A stretch of DNA of 64,000 nucleotides from Excoecaria cochinchinensis (taxonomy: Eukaryota > Streptophyta > Magnoliopsida > Malpighiales > Euphorbiaceae), in the NCBI GenBank assembly GCA_947683425.1, contig CANTUQ010000109.1:960501-1024500 (forward strand). Direction: 5' to 3'. Shown here one piece after another: positions 32,532 through 43,600 of the stretch. Both the position numbers and the translations under genes were made by a program. The notes beneath the pieces were generated by a model. That model saw only the letters and a program-made list of their open reading frames with translations. It had not been told where the DNA came from and ran no database searches. Position 1 is the first letter of the stretch. Every line of letters begins with the position of its first letter.

Positions 32532-35500
32532 TTAGGCCCTGTTTTGAAGGAACTCTCTGGTTAGAAAATCAGGAATTGAGTTTTTATCTCCCTTAATAAA
32601 TTCAATTTCAAAATCGAAGATACTAAGTATAGCTTGCCAACGGGCAAAAATCTGTTTTGATGCGATGTTTTGAACATCTTTTTGTAAAACATCCTTAGCA
32701 GATTTGCAATCAATCCGAAGTAGGAACTTCTGATTTAGTAAATCGCTTTGGAATTTTGAAATGCACATGACAATTGAAAGAATTTCTTTTTTAATTGTAG
32801 AATACTTTTTCTGACAATCATTCCAATGTGCAGAAGTGAACTGGACTATGCATTCTTTCCCGCCCACTGTTTGTTTCAAAATGCCTCCATAACCTAAGTC
32901 AGACGCATCAGTCTCAACAATCTTAGGTGCTAATGGGTCAGCTAAATGCAGGCATGGAATTTCTTTTACCTGTTTCTTAATTTGTTGAACTATACTGGTA
33001 TGTTCATCAGACCAAGTAACAGGGTTTTTCTTTAACCTATCATGCAGGGGTTTTGCTAGACGGTTTATATTGGGACAAAAATCTAGAACATAATTTAGAC
33101 TTCCCAAAAATCTTTGAAGCTGGGTTTTGTCTAAGATTTTGTCTGGAAACTTATCCGCAAAAGCCAAAGATCTCTCAATTGGAGTAATTGTTCCTTGGGA
33201 AATATAATGACCTAAGAAACGAATTTTCGTTTGAAAAAGAGAGATTTTCGTTTTTGAAACAACAAGTCCATTTTTCTTTGTTACATTGAAAAAGGTCCTG
33301 AGGTGTTTGAAATGCTGTTCAATTGATTCTGAAAAAACAAGAACATCATCAATATAAACAACACAGTATTTTGAAAAAGGATTAAAAATCTCATTCATAA
33401 TTCTTTGAAATTCTGAAGGAGCGTTTTTTAAACCAAACGGCATAACCGTCCACTCATACTGTCCAAATGGAACAGTAAAAGCAGTTTTGTAACGATCTTT
33501 TGGTTCAATCTGGATTTGCCAAAAACCTGATTTCATATCAAATTTTGAAAACACAAATGCAGAGTGCAGTTTTTGCAAAAGATCTTTTTTGTTTGGGATC
33601 GGATATCGAATCCATTTTAAAGCCTTGTTTAGTGGTTTGTAATTGATTACAAGCCTAGGCGTGCCTCTTTCTATTTCAGAGTTTTTGTTTACATAAAAAG
33701 CTGCACAGCTCCAGGGAGATCTGGATTCTGTAATTAAACCTTTCTGTTTTAAATCTTGAATCTCTTTTTTGCAATGTTCTTCGAGTTCATGATTCATTTG
33801 GATTGGTCTAGCTTTTGTTGGAATTTGTTTTTCTGAAAACTCATTTTCATACGGTAGATCAACCATATGTTGTTTTCTGCTCCAAAAAGCGTTTGGTAAA
33901 TCTGAACAAATTTCATTTTCAATTATTTTTTGAAAATCAGAAATCCTTTGTTTTACCAAATCATTTTGCAAACCTTTCTGGATTTTGAAAAAGGAAACAT
34001 CCTGTTTGAGAAATTGTAAATGCTTTTGTTTTCCTTGAATGATACAATTCAATTCACTTTTGTAGACAGAACAAGCTTTTAAAAGGTTCAAATTTCTTGT
34101 TCTGGGTTTTTCAACAAAAGGGAAAACAATTTTCTCCTTGTTTGCTTTAAAAGAGATACCATCATAAGTGACAGAATAGGGAGTAATCATGTTAATGAAT
34201 GGAGTCCCTATAATGACAGTATGACTGATATTTTCGAGTAAAACAAATGGAGTTTTGATAAAGATGCTACCATTCTGGATGGAAGCCTCTGTTTTAAATT
34301 TAATTCCCATGTCGGAGTTATTAGCTGCGACAAGTTTTTCATAAGTTTTTTCAAAAAATCTTTTTGGGACAATACAGCTTTTTAAACAATTTAAATCTGC
34401 TCCTGTATCAAAAAGAGCAACTGTATCAATTTTGAAATCATCTGAAAAAACAATGGAAACTTTTACCAAATATTTCCTTGTGGTTATTTCTCTCAAAATA
34501 AACAAGAAATCATTTGGAGCATTTTCTAAACTTTGAATTTCATTTTCTAAGTCTAGATTAGCAGTTTCGTTTTCAATTTTTTCTTCATTCTCATTTTCAT
34601 TAGAACTAGAGTCTTGTGATAAAAGAGCATGAAGAAGATTAGAATCTTTCTCCTGTTTTTCTTTAAGAGTTTTCAGCTCTTGTTTGACAATTTTAATTTC
34701 TTCTTGAAGCGATTGAATTGTCACATGAGGTTTTTCTTTTGATTTAGTACTTAAGATTTTTGTGAGATCATAAGTACTGTTTGGAATGAGTTTGGAAGTG
34801 GAAGGTTTCGGAGATTTTGGTTCAAAAGACTTCAAAAGTTTTTCAATAATTTCTTTTTGAAGTTTTGAATCTTCCACTTGTTTGATGATATCAAGAATTA
34901 ATTCTTGATCTTTTGTCAAAACATTTAAAGATTTGAAACTACTACCCGACTCGCTGTCAGAGGAATCAAAGGCAGCAACTTCATCATTTTGGAAAGAATC
35001 TTCTGTTTCTGATGATTCTGTTTTAGTTTCACTTTCAGAAGTTTCAAGGAGGATGGCTTCAATTTTTTGGATTATTTCTTCCTCAACTTGTAATTCATGG
35101 AGTTTTTTGTTAAATCTACAATATTTTGAAGTATGGCCTGGTTTGCCACACTTAAAACAAGTGATTTGTTTGAAAGTTGGTTTAAAGGGTTTTTTAAAAG
35201 ATCTCTTCTTATGCGGTTTTTGTGTTTTTGATCTTTTATAAAACTCTTGTTTGTTAGGTTTCGAAGGAAAACGTTTGTGAGGCTTTTTGTAGGATTTGGA
35301 ACAGGAACCTCCACAGGTTTTTGATTGACCTTCCGTGGAAACTTCGAACTGTTTACAAAATGATCCTAGTTCTTGCCTAGTTTTCTTCATTTCCCATTTT
35401 AGATGTTTTTGAAGTTTTAAATCTTGGCAGATTTTTAAACCTTCTTTTTGTGTGAAACTAACTAATTCCCCATAAGTTAAATGATTATAAGGAATCTGGC

Positions 35501-38075
35501 TAATCCCAAAAGCTTCTTTGATTTTACTTCGGACTCTTTCTCCTAAAAGGGTAGGAAGGCCAGCAAGGAATTTTTCTTTCCAAAATGGTTGATTGGAATC
35601 TTCCCTAAGCATTACCCTAGTTAAGAAAGTGTTTTTGTAAATTTGAAAATCAGAAAGCTTTTTACATCTGAGGTTTGAAAGAAGTTCTGCGTTTTTATCT
35701 TTTAAATGAGAAGGGTCACCTATGAAGTGTAGACTAATCGTATGGATTAGAGTGGCTACAGCATCAGGTATGGGGTTTCCTATCTCGTCGAGAATGGGAG
35801 TTCCATCCTCAGTGGTTTGAATGGCACCTAATATTTCTAGCTGCTGTTGGGCAGTGAGATGATAATCCCACCATCCTTTCAGTTGTCCTGAAAATCCTGC
35901 AATGAGCAGTTCAGCAATGGCTCTATCAGGTGTACCAGTTTGGGTTTTGTAAGCATTGGAGGCCATAGTCATCTGTTGTAGAAGACTAAGGATGTTATAT
36001 TCAGACATACCATCTATGTTCCATTCATAGACAGTAGAGGCATTGAACTTAGATTGAGACAGAATGTTCGGTCTATTTTCTATGCCTAAGTCTGGGGCTG
36101 TGGTCATCGTTAAAGGTTGACCTCTTTGCCAAACAAGTTTAAATAATTCCTCCTTTTGGTTTGGCTGTGTATCTTCAGAGTCAGATACCTGATCTAAAGC
36201 ACTAACAGCTTTGCTACGGTCAGGGGTATCTCTAACAACTTCTGGTGTAGACGTAGAGGTATTCTCTATCCTACTAAGTTGGGTTTTAAGAGCTTCAGTA
36301 AATTCAGATTTACCTTCCCTGAACATTTTTTGGCTTGTTTTGGAGACCTGAAAAGGTTTGAAAACTGGATTTTTCAGTTTTGAGACTGTTGATTCAACCT
36401 GGGAAACAACAGTGGTTGTTTTCTGGTTTTCCTCTATCCTAGTTAATTGTTTAGCAATTGTACTAAGATGAGTGTTTGAAAAATTGTTTTGTTGAAGAAT
36501 ATTTTTAATATCCTTGTTTGAATCACCACTAGGAGTTTTGTAAGGTGCAGCATCTATAGTGTTTTCTAGATGCTCAATTTTGATTTGTCTTAATGGCGGA
36601 TGTTCAGATTGAGATTTCCTACCATCTACCATTTCCCATCCTGTAACCTTATTCCTAATAGTAACAGGGTTGACAGATTTGGTGTTTGTTTTGAAAGGAT
36701 ATGAAATTTTGTTTTGAGATGCATAAATTTCAAACCAGTCAAAAAATAAAATATGAGATTTGTTTTGTATGACGAAGTCATAAAACTCATTTTGAATTTC
36801 TTTTCTTTCTTGCAGAAAATTTTTGAAGAACCAATTTCTTTTTTCTGAGTTTTTTGAAGAATAGAAATCCTGATGTAAATAATTTTTATCAACTTCAAAT
36901 TCTTTTTCTAAAACATTTAGTTCATTGATAACATTTTCAGTTACCGCAGAAAAAGAGGGTGAAGTTGGAGGTGAATTATGTTGATCTTCATCACCTACTT
37001 GTGGTCTAGTATAGACCTGGTGTGGTACATTTGAAGAATAATCCACGTTTTGAAAAGAAGCACTTGGAATGCTTGAACAAGAAAATCTTGTGTTTTGAAA
37101 ATTCTCCATCCTATCAGGCAGATGTATAACAGAGGGTAATTTTGAAATATTTCCCAAATCCAGAGTACTCATGGAAGAACCAGCATCTGAATACCGATGA
37201 CTGGAAGCTCTGTTGAAGCTTATTTTTACCTTTCCGTCATTGTACTGGGTAATTTCCCTTAATTGGGTATTGGGTTTTGCCTGTTCAGGAGATTTTGGTT
37301 TTGAAATTCCTTCCAAGATCCAATCTTCAGGAAGATTTATATCTTTCCAAAGGATGGATTTTGGAATGACAGTGTTAGATCTGGATAGATCTGTTTGTAA
37401 AAAGAAAGTTTCACCTTTTTTAGATTCAACATTTTTTGTTGCAGTAAAAGCTGAAACCATTGCCTTGTAATGCATTTTAAACATAATTGCTACTGGAATT
37501 GAACCTTCCAGCATTTTGTAATTATGGGTTTTAATTTGCAAAATCAAGGATTTTAAAATGTTTTTATCTCTGAGAGATAGAGAGATATCTGGATAACATT
37601 CAAAAGAGATTGGGCCTTGGCAAAGACTCGATTCTACAGATGCTATCATGGAATCTTGAAAATTTATATGTCTGGCATCCCTCAATACACAAAGAATTGA
37701 AGTGTTTAAGCCATCTTTTGTTAATGGTTTGATTCCCACCTGAATAAGTCCTATGTGTATATAACCATATTTCCTATCTAGGTGTTTTTGTAAAGTTTTT
37801 TGAGAAAGAAGTGGGATGGTTTCAAAAGGTTTTGAGATTTGAATATCCCTTTCTTCCGTTTTGATGACATAGTCAGTTTTGAAAAGATTTTGAAACAGAC
37901 CAGTTTCATAAACTTGATCTTTTTTTATTTTTGGAATTTCCCAGTTATTTAAAGATTTTTGAAAATCCTCAATAGTGATTTCTTCACTATTGGTTGGATG
38001 TTTGAAATTTGATTCCGAGGAACCAGAAGCAAGAGAACTTGAAAGAGAAGTGGATCTACAAAATAAATTATTCAT
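32532..38075 (-). CDS. Pararetrovirus polyprotein ORF1, unit 1 (1847 residues)
   Basis: Complete polyprotein with no stop or frameshift. In order: an N-terminal 30K-type movement-protein region (about residues 60-260, with YGYIHIGLIQVGI and ISFECYPDISLSL); a long Ser/Thr-rich linker; a capsid-like region with GQLKGWWDYH (Trp 735-736); a basic stretch and the zinc knuckle CFKCGKPGHTSKYC (973-986); acidic and coiled-coil segments; the aspartic protease motif ALFDTGAD (Asp 1223); reverse transcriptase with MPFGLKNAPSEFQ and YIDD (1574-1577); and RNase H with ETDAS (Asp 1723). There is no integrase, as expected for a pararetrovirus. The mature products would replicate viral DNA and form particles and movement tubules; whether this copy is expressed is unknown. 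Confidence 0.95.
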   Translation of the reverse strand: MNNLFCRSTSLSSSLASGSSESNFKHPTNSEEITIEDFQKSLNNWEIPKIKKDQVYETGLFQNLFKTDYVIKTEERDIQISKPFETIPLLSQKTLQKHLDRKYGYIHIGLIQVGIKPLTKDGLNTSILCVLRDARHINFQDSMIASVESSLCQGPISFECYPDISLSLRDKNILKSLILQIKTHNYKMLEGSIPVAIMFKMHYKAMVSAFTATKNVESKKGETFFLQTDLSRSNTVIPKSILWKDINLPEDWILEGISKPKSPEQAKPNTQLREITQYNDGKVKISFNRASSHRYSDAGSSMSTLDLGNISKLPSVIHLPDRMENFQNTRFSCSSIPSASFQNVDYSSNVPHQVYTRPQVGDEDQHNSPPTSPSFSAVTENVINELNVLEKEFEVDKNYLHQDFYSSKNSEKRNWFFKNFLQERKEIQNEFYDFVIQNKSHILFFDWFEIYASQNKISYPFKTNTKSVNPVTIRNKVTGWEMVDGRKSQSEHPPLRQIKIEHLENTIDAAPYKTPSGDSNKDIKNILQQNNFSNTHLSTIAKQLTRIEENQKTTTVVSQVESTVSKLKNPVFKPFQVSKTSQKMFREGKSEFTEALKTQLSRIENTSTSTPEVVRDTPDRSKAVSALDQVSDSEDTQPNQKEELFKLVWQRGQPLTMTTAPDLGIENRPNILSQSKFNASTVYEWNIDGMSEYNILSLLQQMTMASNAYKTQTGTPDRAIAELLIAGFSGQLKGWWDYHLTAQQQLEILGAIQTTEDGTPILDEIGNPIPDAVATLIHTISLHFIGDPSHLKDKNAELLSNLRCKKLSDFQIYKNTFLTRVMLREDSNQPFWKEKFLAGLPTLLGERVRSKIKEAFGISQIPYNHLTYGELVSFTQKEGLKICQDLKLQKHLKWEMKKTRQELGSFCKQFEVSTEGQSKTCGGSCSKSYKKPHKRFPSKPNKQEFYKRSKTQKPHKKRSFKKPFKPTFKQITCFKCGKPGHTSKYCRFNKKLHELQVEEEIIQKIEAILLETSESETKTESSETEDSFQNDEVAAFDSSDSESGSSFKSLNVLTKDQELILDIIKQVEDSKLQKEIIEKLLKSFEPKSPKPSTSKLIPNSTYDLTKILSTKSKEKPHVTIQSLQEEIKIVKQELKTLKEKQEKDSNLLHALLSQDSSSNENENEEKIENETANLDLENEIQSLENAPNDFLFILREITTRKYLVKVSIVFSDDFKIDTVALFDTGADLNCLKSCIVPKRFFEKTYEKLVAANNSDMGIKFKTEASIQNGSIFIKTPFVLLENISHTVIIGTPFINMITPYSVTYDGISFKANKEKIVFPFVEKPRTRNLNLLKACSVYKSELNCIIQGKQKHLQFLKQDVSFFKIQKGLQNDLVKQRISDFQKIIENEICSDLPNAFWSRKQHMVDLPYENEFSEKQIPTKARPIQMNHELEEHCKKEIQDLKQKGLITESRSPWSCAAFYVNKNSEIERGTPRLVINYKPLNKALKWIRYPIPNKKDLLQKLHSAFVFSKFDMKSGFWQIQIEPKDRYKTAFTVPFGQYEWTVMPFGLKNAPSEFQRIMNEIFNPFSKYCVVYIDDVLVFSESIEQHFKHLRTFFNVTKKNGLVVSKTKISLFQTKIRFLGHYISQGTITPIERSLAFADKFPDKILDKTQLQRFLGSLNYVLDFCPNINRLAKPLHDRLKKNPVTWSDEHTSIVQQIKKQVKEIPCLHLADPLAPKIVETDASDLGYGGILKQTVGGKECIVQFTSAHWNDCQKKYSTIKKEILSIVMCISKFQSDLLNQKFLLRIDCKSAKDVLQKDVQNIASKQIFARWQAILSIFDFEIEFIKGDKNSIPDFLTREFLQNRA

Positions 38076-38290
38076 AATTTTGAAAATTTAATTTTAATTT
38101 TGAAAAAGGTATTTTCTTACCTGGATAACTAGGTCCTGGAATCTTACAGCCCTAAACGCCTGTTCGTCGGCTAAAACGGGACTTACTGCCTCACCTCTAA
38201 CCTTACCCAGATAATATTTTAGTTTTTCAAACTTAAAATAAAATTTACCAAATTATAAATAATCAATCTTATATAAACTCTTCCCCCCTA

Positions 38291-38303
38291 GGCTCTGATA
38301 CCA
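38291..38303 (-). promoter_or_regulatory. tRNA-iMet primer-binding site between units 1 and 2
   Basis: The minus strand reads TGGTATCAGAGCC, the standard plant pararetrovirus/retroelement primer-binding site complementary to the 3' end of initiator Met-tRNA. It would prime minus-strand DNA synthesis and marks position 1 of the viral genome by convention. It lies 216 bases upstream of the ORF1 start. Confidence 0.95.
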
Positions 38304-39173
38304 TGGACGCCGCAAGATCAAGGGGTATATCAAAACTATGAATAAAATCTAAATCACACAACAATATCCTCGAAAGGATTTCACAACCTAAATCTAAAAT
38401 GAAAATTAAACATGCAATGCAAGTGCAATGCAGAAAATTAAAACCAATCAAGAAAATACGGGCAGTAGACCAGCCAGGAAAGCTAAAGCTTTATCCTTCA
38501 AAGGGCTAGAGCTTTTTCAGCCTATATACTTTCAAGATCGTTTGAAAGGTTTATGCAAACAGTATTTCTGATGTACCAGATCAGTATGAACCGCAGGTAC
38601 AGAGCATACTTATGAATGCAGAAACAATTGTTTGAAAATATATTTATTTATATAACAACATAAATTACAGAAACTGTAAGGTATAAAGAGGCTCAACACA
38701 TGAGCTACACTTACAGGTTTTGAAAGAAAAGAAAATAATTACAAACGGAGATAAACGCTCAGCTCAAGATTACAAGGTGTTTTGGCTCAACACATGAGCA
38801 ACCTAACAATCGAACTAAGTGTGAGAGTTTGAAGACTGGGAATTCTCTCCAAATTAGTCTCTGCCTTCAACTGGGAAGAAGGTAGTCCTTATGTAGAGGG
38901 TCTTCCATCAATCAAGGGAGTCTAGTGGGACAGGAAGTGATGGAATGAGCTGGAAAGAAGACTTCACATGCTCTGCTCCTGTTGCTCCATTATGACTTGT
39001 TTGAAAAAGAAGAAAAAGACAAACACCGAAAGCAGAAAATACCCTTTTTTTTTTTTTTTTTTTTTTTTTTTATATGAGGCTGGGCCTTAACAAAGATATG
39101 GGCTCAAGCCTGTTTGCAAAAATAAAAACATAAAATAAGATGGGCTAAGCCCATGTTTACAAATTTCCTTCGT
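38304..39173 (-). promoter_or_regulatory. Viral intergenic region, unit 2
   Basis: Same content as the unit 1 intergenic region: TATATAAATA at 38645-38654 and GCTCAACACATGAGC at 38691-38705 and 38785-38799. It differs by an extra 11 bases (AAGTGCAATGC) near 38420 and a T run of 27 instead of 16 near 39045-39071. This copy is followed directly by a primer-binding site and ORF1, so it is the only promoter in the array positioned to make a full-length pregenomic transcript. Confidence 0.55.
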
Positions 39174-40631
39174 TTATGGATCCAAGCGAGAGTTTGGGAA
39201 GATGTCACAATCTTCATCTGCCAGATCGAAGGTGGGCTCTGTTCCAGAGGATGAGCCTGCTTTTGAAGAACCTGAAGGGGCTTTCGAAGAAGAGGCCTTG
39301 CTTTGTAAAAGTTGGGCCATTATCTGAAAGTATTCCTCTTCAGTTTTTGCTGCTGCAAGTTGGGTTTGTGCAAAGGATTTTTGGGCTAAGAACTGTGTTG
39401 ATGAATGTTCTACCTTGATAAATCCTTGGCATTGAAGGTATCGACTTACAGCTGGTCTTTTGATGGAGTCCGGAATGTTGAATTTTGTCCACCATCTTGT
39501 TTTGAACCTTCTGACTAAGCTTAATTGTGCTTCTTGCTGGTGGTAATCTAGATACCAAGCTGTGACCCATGGTAAGAAGAATCTGGTAGCAAAAAGCTGT
39601 AAAGGATGAAACCTTTTTTCTCTTTCAGAAGGCTGGTAGGAGGTTTTGAAAAGGGTATAGCTTTCCTGAATTTGGGGTTTTAGGATTTCAGGAGAAGCCC
39701 CATACAACTTCCACCAATGTGCAAACCAAAAAGGGATTCTGGCTGTATCATGCTTAGGCTGAAAGTAAAACAACCAAGTATGGGTGGAATTTGCATTTTG
39801 AAAAAGAAAAGCATTATACCAGGCCTGCTGATAATCCCAGTAGGAATAGGTCCGGCAGTGGTTATAAGTGGTTTTGAAATCAATAGGAAAAGATTTAGGT
39901 TGATGAAGGTTTTGTCCCCATTCAAGAGGTGAGATCACCCTATGGATTTTTCCCATTGAGTAGTTAACAGGTCCGGTTTTTGGGTTGTCCACAATGGACA
40001 CAGAACCTGTAATTTCAAGAATTGCCCTGTAATAAGGCTGGGGTTTTGTTAAATCCCATGGTTTGAAAAACCAGCCTTTAGGGAAAACTTTTGAAATGGC
40101 CATCTGAGGATCATTTGCATAAAATCCTTCCTCAATGGTCGCAATATATTGGAAATCTGTTTTGACAAAATAATTTGAAATGTTTTTTGTTTGAGATAAA
40201 ACGATTTCAGAACTGTTTTGTGTCAAAACAATTTTTGAAAATTCCTCTTGCGAGGATTTTGAATTAGAAACTCCGAGATCGGAGGGTTTGATAAGTTGTC
40301 TACTACAAGATGTCTCTTGTGTAGGTTTTGAAATTTGTTTTGAGGAGGTTTTTGAGGATGAAGATCCTTCCTCTGGTTTTGAAATAGTTAATGGAGTATT
40401 ACCTGCTTGCTTTTCAGCAATTATTTTGAAAAGGGAGCCAAGTTCTGGCTGTTTGTCGAGAGTCTCGATCCATTTTTGGACTAGGGACTGTTTGGCAAGG
40501 GCTTCTTCATCTTCTTCGACAATTTCTGCCCATGATTTGATTTCTGTAGCAGAAGAAGCTGCTGCAGGTTTTGAAATCTTTGGGTCCTCTTTCTGGACCT
40601 CCTTTCCCTTTCCCTTGGATTTTCTAGGCAT
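39174..40631 (-). CDS. Viral ORF2 protein, unit 2 (485 residues, function unknown)
   Basis: It encodes the same 485-residue sequence as the unit 1 copy; the one nucleotide difference I noticed (near 39323) is silent. Layout, Lys-rich start and aromatic-rich middle are as described there. It starts three bases after the ORF1 stop, in frame with it. Confidence 0.9.
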   Translation of the reverse strand: MPRKSKGKGKEVQKEDPKISKPAAASSATEIKSWAEIVEEDEEALAKQSLVQKWIETLDKQPELGSLFKIIAEKQAGNTPLTISKPEEGSSSSKTSSKQISKPTQETSCSRQLIKPSDLGVSNSKSSQEEFSKIVLTQNSSEIVLSQTKNISNYFVKTDFQYIATIEEGFYANDPQMAISKVFPKGWFFKPWDLTKPQPYYRAILEITGSVSIVDNPKTGPVNYSMGKIHRVISPLEWGQNLHQPKSFPIDFKTTYNHCRTYSYWDYQQAWYNAFLFQNANSTHTWLFYFQPKHDTARIPFWFAHWWKLYGASPEILKPQIQESYTLFKTSYQPSEREKRFHPLQLFATRFFLPWVTAWYLDYHQQEAQLSLVRRFKTRWWTKFNIPDSIKRPAVSRYLQCQGFIKVEHSSTQFLAQKSFAQTQLAAAKTEEEYFQIMAQLLQSKASSSKAPSGSSKAGSSSGTEPTFDLADEDCDIFPNSRLDP

Positions 40632-40634
40632 GTT

Positions 40635-43600
40635 TTAGGCCCTGTTTTGAAGGAACTCTCTGGTTAGAAAATCAGGAATTGAGTTTTTATCTCCCTTAAT
40701 AAATTCAATTTCAAAATCGAAGATACTAAGTATAGCTTGCCAACGGGCAAAAATCTGTTTTGATGCGATGTTTTGAACATCTTTTTGTAAAACATCCTTA
40801 GCAGATTTGCAATCAATCCGAAGTAGGAACTTCTGATTTAGTAAATCGCTTTGGAATTTTGAAATGCACATGACAATTGAAAGAATTTCTTTTTTAATTG
40901 TAGAATACTTTTTCTGACAATCATTCCAATGTGCAGAAGTGAACTGGACTATGCATTCTTTCCCGCCCACTGTTTGTTTCAAAATGCCTCCATAACCTAA
41001 GTCAGACGCATCAGTCTCAATAATCTTAGGTGCTAATGGGTCAGCTAAATGCAGGCATGGAATTTCTTTTACCTGTTTCTTAATTTGTTGAACTATACTG
41101 GTATGTTCATCAGACCAAGTAACAGGGTTTTTCTTTAACCTATCATGCAGGGGTTTTGCTAGACGGTTTATATTGGGACAAAAATCTAGAACATAATTTA
41201 GACTTCCCAAAAATCTTTGAAGCTGGGTTTTGTCTAAGATTTTGTCTGGAAACTTATCCGCAAAAGCCAAAGATCTCTCAATTGGAGTAATTGTTCCTTG
41301 GGAAATATAATGACCTAAGAAACGAATTTTCGTTTGAAAAAGAGAGATTTTCGTTTTTGAAACAACAAGTCCATTTTTCTTTGTTACATTGAAAAAGGTC
41401 CTGAGGTGTTTGAAATGCTGTTCAATTGATTCTGAAAAAACAAGAACATCATCAATATAAACAACACAGTATTTTGAAAAAGGATTAAAAATCTCATTCA
41501 TAATTCTTTGAAATTCTGAAGGAGCGTTTTTTAAACCAAACGGCATAACCGTCCACTCATACTGTCCAAATGGAACAGTAAAAGCAGTTTTGTAACGATC
41601 TTTTGGTTCAATCTGGATTTGCCAAAAACCTGATTTCATATCAAATTTTGAAAACACAAATGCAGAGTGCAGTTTTTGCAAAAGATCTTTTTTGTTTGGG
41701 ATCGGATATCGAATCCATTTTAAAGCCTTGTTTAGTGGTTTGTAATTGATTACAAGCCTAGGCGTGCCTCTTTCTATTTCAGAGTTTTTGTTTACATAAA
41801 AAGCTGCACAGCTCCAGGGAGATCTGGATTCTGTAATTAAACCTTTCTGTTTTAAATCTTGAATCTCTTTTTTGCAATGTTCTTCGAGTTCATGATTCAT
41901 TTGGATTGGTCTAGCTTTTGTTGGAATTTGTTTTTCTGAAAACTCATTTTCATACGGTAGATCAACCATATGTTGTTTTCTGCTCCAAAAAGCGTTTGGT
42001 AAATCTGAACAAATTTCATTTTCAATTATTTTTTGAAAATCAGAAATCCTTTGTTTTACCAAATCATTTTGCAAACCTTTCTGGATTTTGAAAAAGGAAA
42101 CATCCTGTTTGAGAAATTGTAAATGCTTTTGTTTTCCTTGAATGATACAATTCAATTCACTTTTGTAGACAGAACAAGCTTTTAAAAGGTTCAAATTTCT
42201 TGTTCTGGGTTTTTCAACAAAAGGGAAAACAATTTTCTCCTTGTTTGCTTTAAAAGAGATACCATCATAAGTGACAGAATAGGGAGTAATCATGTTAATG
42301 AATGGAGTCCCTATAATGACAGTATGACTGATATTTTCGAGTAAAACAAATGGAGTTTTGATAAAGATGCTACCATTCTGGATGGAAGCCTCTGTTTTAA
42401 ATTTAATTCCCATGTCGGAGTTATTAGCTGCGACAAGTTTTTCAGAAGTTTTTTCAAAAAATCTTTTTGGGACAATACAGCTTTTTAAACAATTTAAATC
42501 TGCTCCTGTATCAAAAAGAGCAACTGTATCAATTTTGAAATCATCTGAAAAAACAATGGAAACTTTTACCAAATATTTCCTTGTGGTTATTTCTCTCAAA
42601 ATAAACAAGAAATCATTTGGAGCATTTTCTAAACTTTGAATTTCATTTTCTAAGTCTAGATTAGCAGTTTCGTTTTCAATTTTTTCTTCATTCTCATTTT
42701 CATTAGAACTAGAGTCTTGTGATAAAAGAGCATGAAGAAGATTAGAATCTTTCTCCTGTTTTTCTTTAAGAGTTTTCAGCTCTTGTTTGACAATTTTAAT
42801 TTCTTCTTGAAGCGATTGAATTGTCACATGAGGTTTTTCTTTTGATTTAGTACTTAAGATTTTTGTGAGATCATAAGTACTGTTTGGAATGAGTTTGGAA
42901 GTGGAAGGTTTCGGAGATTTTGGTTCAAAAGACTTCAAAAGTTTTTCAATAATTTCTTTTTGAAGTTTTGAATCTTCCACTTGTTTGATGATATCAAGAA
43001 TTAATTCTTGATCTTTTGTCAAAACATTTAAAGATTTGAAACTACTACCCGACTCGCTGTCAGAGGAATCAAAGGCAGCAACTTCATCATTTTGGAAAGA
43101 ATCTTCTGTTTCTGATGATTCTGTTTTAGTTTCACTTTCAGAAGTTTCAAGGAGGATGGCTTCAATTTTTTGGATTATTTCTTCCTCAACTTGTAATTCA
43201 TGGAGTTTTTTGTTAAATCTACAATATTTTGAAGTATGGCCTGGTTTGCCACACTTAAAACAAGTGATTTGTTTGAAAGTTGGTTTAAAGGGTTTTTTAA
43301 AAGATCTCTTCTTATGCGGTTTTTGTGTTTTTGATCTTTTATAAAACTCTTGTTTGTTAGGTTTCGAAGGAAAACGTTTGTGAGGCTTTTTGTAGGATTT
43401 GGAACAGGAACCTCCACAGGTTTTTGATTGACCTTCCGTGGAAACTTCGAACTGTTTACAAAATGATCCTAGTTCTTGCCTAGTTTTCTTCATTTCCCAT
43501 TTTAGATGTTTTTGAAGTTTTAAATCTTGGCAGATTTTTAAACCTTCTTTTTGTGTGAAACTAACTAATTCCCCATAAGTTAAATGATTATAAGGAATCT

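Noticed and set aside
34933..35241. Plus-strand open frames of 70-116 residues opposite the viral genes
   Set aside because: Antisense shadows of the long minus-strand viral frames; they recur identically in both units without independent coding signs.
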